A stretch of DNA of 64,000 bases. Origin: Pantoea rodasii (GTDB taxonomy: Bacteria > Pseudomonadota > Gammaproteobacteria > Enterobacterales > Enterobacteriaceae). Numbering within the stretch: the first letter of the stretch is position 1; each line of letters begins with the position of its first letter. A model generated the notes under the pieces. The model saw only the letters and a program-made list of their open reading frames with translations, had not been told where the DNA came from and made no database searches. The DNA lies in NCBI RefSeq assembly GCF_002095465.1, contig NZ_MLFP01000001.1, forward strand, positions 434,001 through 498,000, in the 5' to 3' direction. Below, in pieces: positions 9,579 through 18,725 of this stretch. The position numbers and the translations under genes are program-made.

Positions 9579-10369
9579 AACAGTATCTGGATTTAATGCA
9601 ACATGTGCTGAATGAAGGCGCAGAGAAAGCCGACCGCACCGGTACCGGCACGCTGTCGATTTTCGGCCACCAGATGCGTTTCAATTTGCAGGACGGTTTT
9701 CCACTGGTCACCACCAAGAAAGTGCACCTGCGTTCGATCATTCATGAGCTGCTGTGGTTCCTTAAAGGCGAAACCAATATCAGCTACCTGAAAGATAACA
9801 AGGTGACGATTTGGGACGAGTGGGCTGATGAGAACGGCGATTTAGGCCCGGTCTACGGTAAGCAGTGGCGCAGTTGGGGCAGTGCCTCAGGCGCAGAAAT
9901 TGACCAAATCAGCAAAGTGATTGAGCAGTTGAAACGTGACCCGGATTCGCGCCGCATTATCGTCTCAGCGTGGAACGTGGGCGAGCTGGACCAGATGGCG
10001 TTGGCACCGTGCCATGCGTTCTTCCAGTTCTACGTGGCTAACGGCAAGCTCTCTTGTCAGCTGTATCAGCGTTCTTGCGATATCTTCCTCGGCCTGCCGT
10101 TCAATATCGCCAGCTATGCGCTGCTGGTGCATATGGTGGCGCAGCAGTGCGATCTGGAAGTGGGTGATTTTGTCTGGACCGGTGGTGATACCCATCTGTA
10201 CAGCAACCATCTGGAGCAGGCACAGCTGCAGCTGACGCGCGAGCCGCGCCCACTGCCTAAACTGGTGATCAAGCGTAAACCCGACTCTATCTTCGACTAC
10301 AACTTTGAAGATTTTGAGATTGAGGGTTACGACCCGCATCCGGCCATTAAAGCGCCGGTCGCGGTGTAA
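9575..10369 (+). CDS. thyA: ThyA, thymidylate synthase
   Basis: A 264-residue enzyme, the same length as E. coli ThyA. It methylates dUMP to dTMP with methylene-tetrahydrofolate. The nucleophilic cysteine lies in [12 protein letters not shown] (Cys146 by E. coli numbering), followed by the [18 protein letters not shown] and DTHLYSNH dUMP-binding segments; the protein ends APVAV. The start overlaps the lgt stop by four bases, so translation is coupled. A terminator follows at 10391. Confidence 0.97.
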   Translation: MKQYLDLMQHVLNEGAEKADRTGTGTLSIFGHQMRFNLQDGFPLVTTKKVHLRSIIHELLWFLKGETNISYLKDNKVTIWDEWADENGDLGPVYGKQWRSWGSASGAEIDQISKVIEQLKRDPDSRRIIVSAWNVGELDQMALAPCHAFFQFYVANGKLSCQLYQRSCDIFLGLPFNIASYALLVHMVAQQCDLEVGDFVWTGGDTHLYSNHLEQAQLQLTREPRPLPKLVIKRKPDSIFDYNFEDFEIEGYDPHPAIKAPVAV

Positions 10370-10390
10370 AAGCACGCGCAATAACGTCGA

Positions 10391-10417
10391 AGCCCTGCCA
10401 CTGTGCGGGGCTTTTTT
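10391..10417 (+). terminator. Rho-independent terminator after thyA
   Basis: AGCCCTGC, loop CACTGT, GCGGGGCT (one T-G pair) and a run of six T. It ends the lgt-thyA transcript. Confidence 0.85.
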
Positions 10418-10562
10418 ATTCCCTTTTCTACACCCGCTTTTCTGAATCCACCTCGCAACAATCTGTATCTGCCTGTACCACGTGAAAATAGCCTGCGCGA
10501 CGCTTTCCATCCTGCTTGATGTTGCCTTGTTAGCCGCCTCGAAGACGCGCACCGTTGTCGCC

Positions 10563-11033
10563 ATGAACAAAAACGCAAACCTCGGGTTCACCTTGCCTGA
10601 ATTACTGCTGGTGATGGTGATCGCCGGGATACTTAGTCTCGGTGCCCTGCACAGTTGGCAGCGCTGGCAGCAACATCAACAGTTGCGCGATAGCGTGCAG
10701 CAGCTGCAGGGATTTCTATTACGGCTGCGCGCCCACGCAAGCTGGCATAACAGCGAACTCAATCTGTGGCTGATTCCCGGCGAACGCGGCTGCCTGGGTG
10801 TCGGCACTAAACCGCCTGAGGGCTGTGAGTTGCCTTCACGCTGGTGGCTAGCGTCGCCGCATACCGGGGTGCGCTTCAGCGCGATCGCCGGCGAACCGGG
10901 TTTCTATGGCCGGCGTGATGTGGCGCGTCCTGGCAGCATTGAAGTTACAAGCGCAGCCGGTCGCTGGCGGGTGATTATCTCCGCGCGTGCACGCATACGC
11001 GCCTGCCAGACGGGAGAAAAAGGGTGCGAATAA
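10563..11033 (+). CDS. ppdA: PpdA, type IV prepilin-like (pseudopilin) protein
   Basis: A 156-residue protein with a prepilin peptidase site near the N-terminus: a short basic leader, then GFTLPELLLVMVIAGIL, with cleavage expected after the Gly and Glu at position 5 of the mature chain. The remainder is a small hydrophilic domain with Cys pairs. It matches E. coli PpdA (156 residues). The frame is open from 10482, but the ATG at 10563 gives the expected short leader; no strong ribosome site is seen. First gene of ppdA-ppdB-ygdB-ppdC, a minor-pilin-like set next to recC in E. coli too; its role is not settled. Confidence 0.85.
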   Translation: MNKNANLGFTLPELLLVMVIAGILSLGALHSWQRWQQHQQLRDSVQQLQGFLLRLRAHASWHNSELNLWLIPGERGCLGVGTKPPEGCELPSRWWLASPHTGVRFSAIAGEPGFYGRRDVARPGSIEVTSAAGRWRVIISARARIRACQTGEKGCE

Positions 11034-11563
11034 CCGAGGCCGGTTTCAGCCTGCTGGAAATGCTTATTGCCCTGGCGGTGGGCGCGATATTGATGGTGAG
11101 CGTCGGGCGATTTTTGCCGCTGCTGCTGGAGCAAAATCTGCGTCTGCAACAGCGCGTGCAGTTGCAGCAGGAGCTGCAACAGCTCTCCTCGACGTTACAA
11201 AAAGCGCTACAGCGCGCGGGTTATTGCCATGGGCAATGCACTGGACCCGCGCTCACTCTGCCGGCGGGTGTCAGCTGTGTGCTGCTGCGCTGGGATGAAA
11301 ACAGCAATGGGCGCTGGGAAGGCGTGGGCAGCAGTGACAGTGATTTTTACGGCTATCGGTTACGCAGCGGACAGCTGGAAATGCAGCGCGCGGTGGATAA
11401 CTGTAACGGCAATGGCTGGGAGCGCCTCACCGCTCCCGCCTTTCTTACCATTGAGCAGTTCCGGTTGGTGCGCCAGGGCACCCGCTTGATCCTCCACCTG
11501 ACGGGCCGTGCCGGTGAGCAAAGCCAACACGTTGAGCACTGGATTGAAGGCATGAATCTATGA
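11024..11563 (+). CDS. ppdB: PpdB, type IV prepilin-like protein
   Basis: A 179-residue protein starting at GTG 11024, overlapping the end of ppdA by 10 bases. The prepilin site is GFSLLEMLIALAVGAIL at the N-terminus, after a short leader. Downstream it shares RAGYCHGQCTG and WDENSNGRWE with E. coli PpdB (187 residues). Likely a minor pseudopilin anchored in the inner membrane and processed by a prepilin peptidase encoded elsewhere. The tight overlaps with ppdA and ygdB show one translational unit. Confidence 0.85.
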   Translation: MRITEAGFSLLEMLIALAVGAILMVSVGRFLPLLLEQNLRLQQRVQLQQELQQLSSTLQKALQRAGYCHGQCTGPALTLPAGVSCVLLRWDENSNGRWEGVGSSDSDFYGYRLRSGQLEMQRAVDNCNGNGWERLTAPAFLTIEQFRLVRQGTRLILHLTGRAGEQSQHVEHWIEGMNL

Positions 11564-11988
11564 AGCAGCACGGCAACAGCACGTTAGGCATGGTGTTGAT
11601 GCTGTTATTACTCGGCAGTTTGACGCTGCATGCTCTGCGTACGCAGTTGTCACAGAGCGTGGTGCTGGTGGCGGATACGCAGCAGCACCATAAAGATTTT
11701 TCGCAGGCACAGGCTGCGCTGCAATGGGGGCTGATGCAAAGCTGGTCGGCAGTGCCCGGTTGGCAATGCCAGCAACAGCCCGCACACCAGTGGTTAAGCT
11801 GCTTATTACCTATGGAGGAGGGCAATGCGCTGTTATCGGGTCAGGATGAAAAAAGCGATCTCCGCCTCTGGCAATGGGTCTCGCCACGCAGCCATCGGCT
11901 GCAACCCGAGGCACGCGGCTGGATTGATTACTGTCCATTGTCGAAACCAGAGCACTGCCAGCCGCAGGCGTTATCAGCAGGGCTTTAG
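11560..11988 (+). CDS. ygdB: YgdB, DUF2509 minor-pilin-cluster protein
   Basis: A 142-residue protein, E. coli YgdB 135. It has one N-terminal hydrophobic helix (LGMVLMLLLLGSLTLHAL) preceded by a short polar leader, like a pilin helix but without a classic GFTLxE site. The C-terminal part keeps the family segment RGWIDYCPLSKPEHCQ with paired cysteines. It starts inside the ppdB stop (ATGA) and overlaps ppdC. Its role is presumably with the PpdA/B/C pseudopilins; no direct function is known to me. Confidence 0.8.
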   Translation: MKQHGNSTLGMVLMLLLLGSLTLHALRTQLSQSVVLVADTQQHHKDFSQAQAALQWGLMQSWSAVPGWQCQQQPAHQWLSCLLPMEEGNALLSGQDEKSDLRLWQWVSPRSHRLQPEARGWIDYCPLSKPEHCQPQALSAGL

Positions 11989-12262
11989 CCTGGCTGAAAC
12001 GCTGGTGGCGATGCTGTTGCTGGCAATGACCATCAGCACGCTGTTGCAATACCATCGGGTACTGGCCTTGGGGTTTAGTCAACAGTGGCAGCAACAGCAG
12101 GCGTGGCAGGTTGCCGGACAAGCCTTGCTCGGGCGCGAGGTGGCGGGTTGGCAGATTGAGCGCCAGCAGCAGAGTGTGGGCCTGGGGTGCATGCTGGAGC
12201 GCGTCACCGTGACGGGTTCGCAGCAGCGCAGCGCCACTCTGGCGCGGCTCAATTGTCACTAA
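11924..12262 (+). CDS. ppdC: PpdC, type IV prepilin-like protein
   Basis: The prepilin site QQGFSLAETLVAMLLLAMTIS is clear, followed by a short domain rich in Gln and ending in CMLERVTVTG...LARLNCH, like E. coli PpdC (about 107 residues). The start is uncertain: the frame is open from an ATG at 11825, deep inside ygdB, but a leader of that length would be unusual. A TTG at 11924 gives 112 residues and a 30-residue leader and is used here provisionally. The gene overlaps the 3' end of ygdB. Last of the four-gene pseudopilin set before recC. Confidence 0.72.
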   Translation: MITVHCRNQSTASRRRYQQGFSLAETLVAMLLLAMTISTLLQYHRVLALGFSQQWQQQQAWQVAGQALLGREVAGWQIERQQQSVGLGCMLERVTVTGSQQRSATLARLNCH

Positions 12263-12341
12263 GGTGACCTCTGCGATAGGCATCGTTAACGATACAGGGT
12301 AGAGTGACCAGGCTGCGCTGTTTTCCCTCTCAAGGAGATTT

Positions 12342-15300
12342 ATGTTCCGGGTTTACCACTCCAATCAGCTCGATCTGTTGAAAAATCTGGCAGGTATTCT
12401 GATTGAAAACCAGCCGCTGAACGATGCGCTCGCGGCCGAACAGGTGCTGGTGCAAAGCCCCGGCATGGCGCAGTGGCTGCAGATGGAGCTGGCAAACAGT
12501 TTTGGTATCGCGGCGAATATCGACTTTCCGCTGCCTGCGACCTTTATCTGGAACATGTTTGTCAAAGTGCTGCCCGGAATCCCTGAAGAGAGCGCTTTCA
12601 CCAAAGCCAGCATGAGCTGGAAGCTGATGCATCGCTTGCCCACCTTGCTGGAGCAGGATGCGTTCCAGCCATTACGTCACTACCTCAATGATGACGATGA
12701 CAAGCGTAAGCTGTATCAGCTCAGCGCACGTGTTGCCGATCTGTTTGACCAATATCTGGTGTATCGATCTGACTGGCTCAACAGCTGGGAACGCGGAGAA
12801 CTCATTGACGGCTTAAGCGATGCCCAGCAGTGGCAGGCACCGCTGTGGCGCGATCTGGTGGCGTTCACCGAGCAGCTAGGCCAGCCGATGTGGCACCGCG
12901 CCAACCTGTATGCGCGCTTTATCCACGCGCTGGAGCAAGCATCAACCCCTCCAGCAGGGTTGCCGCAACGCGTGTTCATTTGTGGTATCTCCGCGCTGCC
13001 GCCGGTGTATTTGCAGGCGCTGGAAGCGCTCGGTCGCCACATCGATATTCATCTGCTGTTTACCAATCCCTGCCGCCATTACTGGGGCGATATTCAGGAT
13101 TACGCTTTCCTCGCGAAATTGCAGAGCCGCAAACGTCGCCGCATTCAGTCCGAAGAGACGCAGATGCTGTTCCGCGATCCCGAAGCAGCACAGACGCTGT
13201 TCAATGAACTCGGCGAACAGCAGCTCACCAATCCATTATTAGCTTCGTGGGGAAAACTGGGGCGCGATAACCTGTTCCTGCTCAGTCAGATGGAATCCGC
13301 CGCGAACGATATTGATGCCTTTGTCGAGATGCCGCAGGACAACCTGCTGCACAGCCTGCAAGCCGACCTGCTCAACCTTGATGACCATGCGGTGATTGGC
13401 CTGCATGCGGATGAACTGGGCAACAGCAGCAAAAAACGCCCGCTCGATCCGCACGATCGTTCCATCACGCTGCAGGTGTGTCATAGCGCTCAGCGTGAAG
13501 TGGAAGTGTTACAGGATCATCTGCTAGGGCTAATGGAAGCCGATCCCGATTTGAAGCCGCGCGATATCATTGTGATGGTGGCGGATATCGACAGCTACGC
13601 GCCCTTTATTCAGGCGGCGTTTGCCAGTGCGCCCGCCGATCGTTATCTGCCGTTTGCTATCTCGGATCGTCGTGCCAGCCAGGCGCACCCGGCGATTTTA
13701 GCCCTGTTAAGTTTGCTGAGCTTGCCGGAGAGTCGCTTTGCTTCCGAAGAGGTGCTGGCACTGCTGGAAGTCCCCGCGCTGGCGCAGCGCTTCTCGGTGG
13801 ATGAAAGCGGTCTGCGCCTGCTGCGCCGCTGGGTGATGGAGTCCGGCATTCGTTGGGGGCTGGATGATGCGAGCGTCGAAGCGTTGGCGCTCCCCGTCAC
13901 TGGCCAGCACACCTGGCGCTTTGGTTTGCAACGTATGTTGCTGGGCTATGCGCTGGAAAGCCGCAACGGCGACTGGCAGGGCATTTTACCTTACGATGAA
14001 TCCAGTGGATTGATTGCCGAACTTGCCGGGCATCTGGCTGAACTGCTGTCACGTCTTGAGGCATGGCGCCTCCGGCTGTCTGAAGAGCGCACGCTGCCAG
14101 AATGGTTACCGCTGTGCCGCGAGCTGATCGACAGTTTCTTCAATGGCGACGCCGAGAGCGAAGCAGCGTTGCTGCTGGTTGAAACCCAGTGGAAACAGAT
14201 TATTGAGCAGGGCATGCAGGCGGCCTATCAGCAGCCAATTCCCGTGACCTTACTGCGTGATGAACTGCGTTCACGCCTCGATCAGCAACGTATTAGCCAA
14301 CGCTTCCTGGCGGGGCCGATTAACTTCTGTACCCTGATGCCGATGCGTTCCATTCCCTTCAAGGTGGTGTGCCTGTTAGGCATGAACGATGGCGTGTATC
14401 CACGCACCCTGGCACCGCTCGGCTTTGATCTGATGCAGCAGCAGGCACGCAAAGGCGATCGCAGTCGCCGTGATGATGATCGCTACCTGTTCCTCGAAGC
14501 GCTGATTTCAGCACAACACCAGCTTTACATCAGTTACATCGGTCGTGCGATTCAGGACAACACCGAGCGTTATCCCTCGGTGCTGGTAACGGAACTGGTG
14601 GATTATCTTGGTCAGAGTTTTTGCCTGCCGGGCGACGAAGCATGTGAACCCGACGTCAGCGAACAGCACGTGCGTGAGCATTTGCAAACGCTGCACAGCC
14701 GCATGCCATTTGCGGCGGAAAACTATCAGCCCGAAGCCTGGGGTCAGAGCTTTGCCGCCGAATGGTTGCCGGCAGCCACCGGCAGCGGCGTGGCACAGCC
14801 GGACTTTGTGCAACGGCTACCGTTGCTGCCGCTGGAAACCCTCTCGCTGGAACAACTGCTGCGCTTCTGGCGCCATCCGGTGCGCGCCTGGTTCCAGCAG
14901 CGGTTAGGCGTGGCGTTTTGGATGGAAGAGAGCGAGTTGCCGGACAGCGAACCCTTTGCACCGGATAGCCTGGAGCGTTATCAAATCAATGCACAGTTGC
15001 TGAATACGCTGGTTAATGGCGACGATCCGGCCCAGCTCTATGCGCGCCATCGAGCCGCCGGCAATCTGCCTTATGGCGCTTTTGGGGAACTTTTCTGGCA
15101 GAGCCAGACCGAAGAGATGCAGGAAGTGGCTGCGGAAGTCAGCGGTCAGCGTCAGGCGGCCGAAGGGTGGGAGATCAATCTGTCACTTAACGGCGTGCAG
15201 TTGACCGGCTGGCTAACCCAGGTGCAAGCTGATGGGCTGCTGCGCTGGCGTCCGGGCGTGCTGAATATGAATGATGGCCTGCTATTGTGGCTGGAGCATT

Positions 15301-15722
15301 TGGTGTATTGCTCGCTGGGCGGCAAAGGGGAAAGCCGCATGTACGGGCGCAAACAGAGTCGCTGGTGTTTTAAAGCCATCGACGCGGAGCCTGCGCTGTC
15401 ATTGTTGAGCGAATACGTTGAGGCCTATCAGGTCGGGATGACTGAACCGTTGATGCTGCTGAACAAATCAGGGGGCGCGTGGCTGGATGCCTGTTTTGAC
15501 GGCAAATCTCGCCAGCTGTTGGACGATGAAGCTACGCAGAAAAAGGCACTTAACAAATTGCTGCAAGCCTGGCAGGGTGGTTTCCAGGTGGAAGGTGAGG
15601 GCAGCGATCCCTATCTGCAACGTTTAAGCCGTATGCTGGATGATGAAGCGGTGCAGGCGATAACTGCCGCCGCTCGTCAGTGGTATTTACCGGTGCGCCT
15701 TGCGCATCAAGATGATGAATAG
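12342..15722 (+). CDS. recC: RecC, exodeoxyribonuclease V gamma subunit
   Basis: A 1126-residue protein (E. coli 1122) starting MFRVYHSNQLDLLKNLAG, with an AAGGAG ribosome site five bases before the ATG. RecC holds RecB and RecD together, splits the DNA duplex ahead of the helicases and reads the Chi sequence as single strands pass through it. Its helicase-like fold is inactive, and no Walker motifs are expected. It leads the recC-ptrA-recB-recD set. No frame breaks are seen over 3.4 kb. Confidence 0.96.
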   Translation: MFRVYHSNQLDLLKNLAGILIENQPLNDALAAEQVLVQSPGMAQWLQMELANSFGIAANIDFPLPATFIWNMFVKVLPGIPEESAFTKASMSWKLMHRLPTLLEQDAFQPLRHYLNDDDDKRKLYQLSARVADLFDQYLVYRSDWLNSWERGELIDGLSDAQQWQAPLWRDLVAFTEQLGQPMWHRANLYARFIHALEQASTPPAGLPQRVFICGISALPPVYLQALEALGRHIDIHLLFTNPCRHYWGDIQDYAFLAKLQSRKRRRIQSEETQMLFRDPEAAQTLFNELGEQQLTNPLLASWGKLGRDNLFLLSQMESAANDIDAFVEMPQDNLLHSLQADLLNLDDHAVIGLHADELGNSSKKRPLDPHDRSITLQVCHSAQREVEVLQDHLLGLMEADPDLKPRDIIVMVADIDSYAPFIQAAFASAPADRYLPFAISDRRASQAHPAILALLSLLSLPESRFASEEVLALLEVPALAQRFSVDESGLRLLRRWVMESGIRWGLDDASVEALALPVTGQHTWRFGLQRMLLGYALESRNGDWQGILPYDESSGLIAELAGHLAELLSRLEAWRLRLSEERTLPEWLPLCRELIDSFFNGDAESEAALLLVETQWKQIIEQGMQAAYQQPIPVTLLRDELRSRLDQQRISQRFLAGPINFCTLMPMRSIPFKVVCLLGMNDGVYPRTLAPLGFDLMQQQARKGDRSRRDDDRYLFLEALISAQHQLYISYIGRAIQDNTERYPSVLVTELVDYLGQSFCLPGDEACEPDVSEQHVREHLQTLHSRMPFAAENYQPEAWGQSFAAEWLPAATGSGVAQPDFVQRLPLLPLETLSLEQLLRFWRHPVRAWFQQRLGVAFWMEESELPDSEPFAPDSLERYQINAQLLNTLVNGDDPAQLYARHRAAGNLPYGAFGELFWQSQTEEMQEVAAEVSGQRQAAEGWEINLSLNGVQLTGWLTQVQADGLLRWRPGVLNMNDGLLLWLEHLVYCSLGGKGESRMYGRKQSRWCFKAIDAEPALSLLSEYVEAYQVGMTEPLMLLNKSGGAWLDACFDGKSRQLLDDEATQKKALNKLLQAWQGGFQVEGEGSDPYLQRLSRMLDDEAVQAITAAARQWYLPVRLAHQDDE

Positions 15723-15827
15723 CAATCGGGTAACCCGGTGTTTGCTGGTGTTCCCAAAATCATAAAAAGTTGTTTATTGCGCCGCTGGGCACACAGCCAG
15801 CGGTAAAGGGTAAAGAAAGGGGTTTAA

Positions 15828-18725
15828 ATGCGGATTTACGCACGCTGGATTGGAGCGCTGCTGCTGAGCATGCTGGCGCTGAATGCCTTTGCCAATAGCG
15901 ATCGCGGCTGGCAACCTATCAACGAAACGATTCGAAAAAGCGATCACGATCCACGCAGTTATCAGGCGATTACGCTCAGCAATGGCATGACGGTATTGCT
16001 GGTGTCTGACAAAGACGCACCGAAATCATTGGCGGCGCTGACGTTGCCGATTGGCTCGCTGGACGATCCTAATCAACAGCTGGGACTGGCGCACTACACC
16101 GAGCATATGGTGTCGATGGGGTCTAAACGCTATCCGCAGCCGGACAACCTGGCGGAATTCCTTAAAAAGCATGGTGGCAGCCATAACGCCAGCACCGCAT
16201 CTTATCGCACAGCGTTCTATCTGGAAGTGGAAAATGACGCGCTGCAACCGGCGGTCGATCGCCTGGCCGATGCCATTGCTGAGCCATTACTCGATCCGGT
16301 TAACGCCGATCGTGAGCGCCATGCGGTGAATGCGGAACTGACCATGGCGCGTTCGCGCGATGGGCTGCGTATGTCGCAGGTTGGGGCGGAAACCCTGAAC
16401 CCGGCGCACCCGGCATCGCGTTATTCCGGTGGTAACCTCGATACGCTGCGTGATAAGCCTGACAGCAATTTGCATCAGGCGCTGAGTGATTTTTATCACA
16501 GCCACTACTCAGCCAATCTGATGAAAGCGGTGATTTACAGCAACAAATCGTTGCCGGAAATGGCCGATATTGCGGTCCAGACTTTTGGGCGTGTGGCTAA
16601 CCATCAGGCCATCGTGCCAAAAATCGAAGTGCCGGTGGTGACCGATGCGCAGAAAGGCATCATCATTCATTACGTGCCCGCCCAGCCGCGCAAGCAGTTA
16701 AAATTGGAATTCCGCATTGCCAACAACAGCGAGCAGTTCCGCAGCAAAACCGACACGCTGATCAGTTACATTCTTGGCAACCGCAGTAAAAACACTCTGA
16801 ATGATTGGCTGCAAAAACAAGGGTTAGCGGACGGCGTTAATGCCGGCGCCGATCCGATGACGGATCGTAATAGCGGCGTGTTTGCTATCACGGTATCGCT
16901 GACCGATAAAGGCCTGGCGCAGCGTGATGAAGTGATCGCCGCCGTGTTTAGCTACCTCGATATGCTGCGTAATAAAGGCATTGATAAAGGCTATTTTGAC
17001 GAGGTTTCGCACGTCCTGGCGCTGGATTTCCGTTATCCATCGATTACCCGTGATATGGATTACATCGAATGGTTAGTGGATACCATGTTGCGCGTGCCGG
17101 TCGATCACACGCTGGATGCACCGTACCTCGCTGATAACTTCGATCCTGCTGCGATAAAATCTCGTCTGGATGAGATGACGCCGCAAAATGCCCGCATCTG
17201 GTATATCAGCCCGAATGAGCCGCACAACAAAGAAGCTTACTTTGTGAATGCGCCTTATCAGGTCGATAAAATCAATGCTGCGCAGTTCAGTGACTGGCAG
17301 CAGCGTGGTACTCAGATTCAGCTATCAATGCCGACGCTGAATCCGTATATCCCCTCTGATTTCACTATCGTGCCTGGCGATGGCAAAACCTATACCCACC
17401 CGTTGGCACTCACCAGCGGTGATAGCATGCGCATTTATTGGATGCCGAGCCAGTTCTACGCCAGTGAACCTAAGGCAGCCATCACTCTGGCGCTGCGTAA
17501 CAAAGCGGCGATCGGTGATGCACGTCAGCAGGTGCTGTTTGGCCTGAATGATTATCTCTCCAGCGTGGCGCTGGATGAGCTGAACTCTCAGGCCTCGGTG
17601 GGCGGCATCAGTTTCTCGACCGGTGAAGATGACGGCATCGTGTTCAGCGCCAGTGGTTTTACGCAACGCTTGCCTGAACTGCTGAAGAAACTGGTCGAGG
17701 GTTATGCCAGCTTCCAGCCCGATGCACAGCAGCTGGAACAGGCGAAGTCCTGGTATCTGGATCGATTAGAGGCTGCGGAGAAGGGGAAAGCCTTTGAGCA
17801 GGCCATCCAACCGATGCAGATGTTGTCTCAGCTGCCGTACACCCAACGTGAGACGCGTCGTAAATTAGTCAAAGACCTGACGCTAAAAGACGTGACGGAT
17901 TACCGCGATGCGTTACTACGCAACGCCACGCCGGAAATGATGGTAGTAGGCAACCTGTCTGCCGAACTCGTCAAACAGCTAGGCACTGACCTGCAGCAGC
18001 AGCTGCACAGCGAGGGGCACAGTTACTGGCACAGTGATTACGTGGTGATCGATAAAGCCATGAAGGCTAACCTGCAAACTGCAGGCAGCAGCACGGATTC
18101 GGCGCTTGCCGCGCTCTACGTGCCACTGGGTTACGACGAGTATCAAAGCATGGCCAACAGCACCATGTTGAGCCAGATTGTTCAACCCTGGTTCTACAAT
18201 CAATTGCGTACTCAGGAACAACTTGGCTATGCCGTGTTCTCGTATCAGATGCCGATTGGTCGCCAGTGGGGGATTGGCTTCCTGCTGCAAAGTAACAGTA
18301 AGCAACCGGCTTACCTGATGCAGCGCTTCGAGGCGTTTTATCCGCAGGCAGAGCAACGTCTGCGCGACATGAAACCGGAAGATTTTGCCCAGTATCAGCA
18401 GGCGTTGATCAACGACTTAAAACAACGTCCGCAAACGCTGGATGAGGAAGCGAATCGCTACAGTCGTGACTTCAACCGTCAGAATTTTGCCTTCGATACA
18501 CGTGAAAAGGCGATTGAGCAGATCCAGAAACTTACCCCACAGGGTTTGGCCGATTTCTTCCACAAGGCTGTGCTGCAACAGCAGGGGATGGCGATGATTT
18601 CGCAGATTGGCGGCAGTCACGATGGCGCCACCAAAGATGATTATGCGCCACTGCCAGGCTTTACCAACTGGGATCAGGTTGAGAAGCTACAGCAATCTCT
18701 GCCGGTAAAGAGTGATACGCAATGA
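15828..18725 (+). CDS. ptrA: PtrA, protease III (pitrilysin), periplasmic zinc metalloprotease
   Basis: A 965-residue M16 protease (E. coli 962). A signal peptide with core WIGALLLSMLALNAFA covers roughly residues 1-22, sending it to the periplasm. The inverted zinc motif HxxEH is seen as HYTEH, and the distal Glu lies in NAELTMARSRDG. It degrades small proteins and peptides. It sits between recC and recB as in E. coli although it has no known part in recombination; its stop overlaps the recB start (ATGA), so recB translation depends on it. Confidence 0.96.
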   Translation: MRIYARWIGALLLSMLALNAFANSDRGWQPINETIRKSDHDPRSYQAITLSNGMTVLLVSDKDAPKSLAALTLPIGSLDDPNQQLGLAHYTEHMVSMGSKRYPQPDNLAEFLKKHGGSHNASTASYRTAFYLEVENDALQPAVDRLADAIAEPLLDPVNADRERHAVNAELTMARSRDGLRMSQVGAETLNPAHPASRYSGGNLDTLRDKPDSNLHQALSDFYHSHYSANLMKAVIYSNKSLPEMADIAVQTFGRVANHQAIVPKIEVPVVTDAQKGIIIHYVPAQPRKQLKLEFRIANNSEQFRSKTDTLISYILGNRSKNTLNDWLQKQGLADGVNAGADPMTDRNSGVFAITVSLTDKGLAQRDEVIAAVFSYLDMLRNKGIDKGYFDEVSHVLALDFRYPSITRDMDYIEWLVDTMLRVPVDHTLDAPYLADNFDPAAIKSRLDEMTPQNARIWYISPNEPHNKEAYFVNAPYQVDKINAAQFSDWQQRGTQIQLSMPTLNPYIPSDFTIVPGDGKTYTHPLALTSGDSMRIYWMPSQFYASEPKAAITLALRNKAAIGDARQQVLFGLNDYLSSVALDELNSQASVGGISFSTGEDDGIVFSASGFTQRLPELLKKLVEGYASFQPDAQQLEQAKSWYLDRLEAAEKGKAFEQAIQPMQMLSQLPYTQRETRRKLVKDLTLKDVTDYRDALLRNATPEMMVVGNLSAELVKQLGTDLQQQLHSEGHSYWHSDYVVIDKAMKANLQTAGSSTDSALAALYVPLGYDEYQSMANSTMLSQIVQPWFYNQLRTQEQLGYAVFSYQMPIGRQWGIGFLLQSNSKQPAYLMQRFEAFYPQAEQRLRDMKPEDFAQYQQALINDLKQRPQTLDEEANRYSRDFNRQNFAFDTREKAIEQIQKLTPQGLADFFHKAVLQQQGMAMISQIGGSHDGATKDDYAPLPGFTNWDQVEKLQQSLPVKSDTQ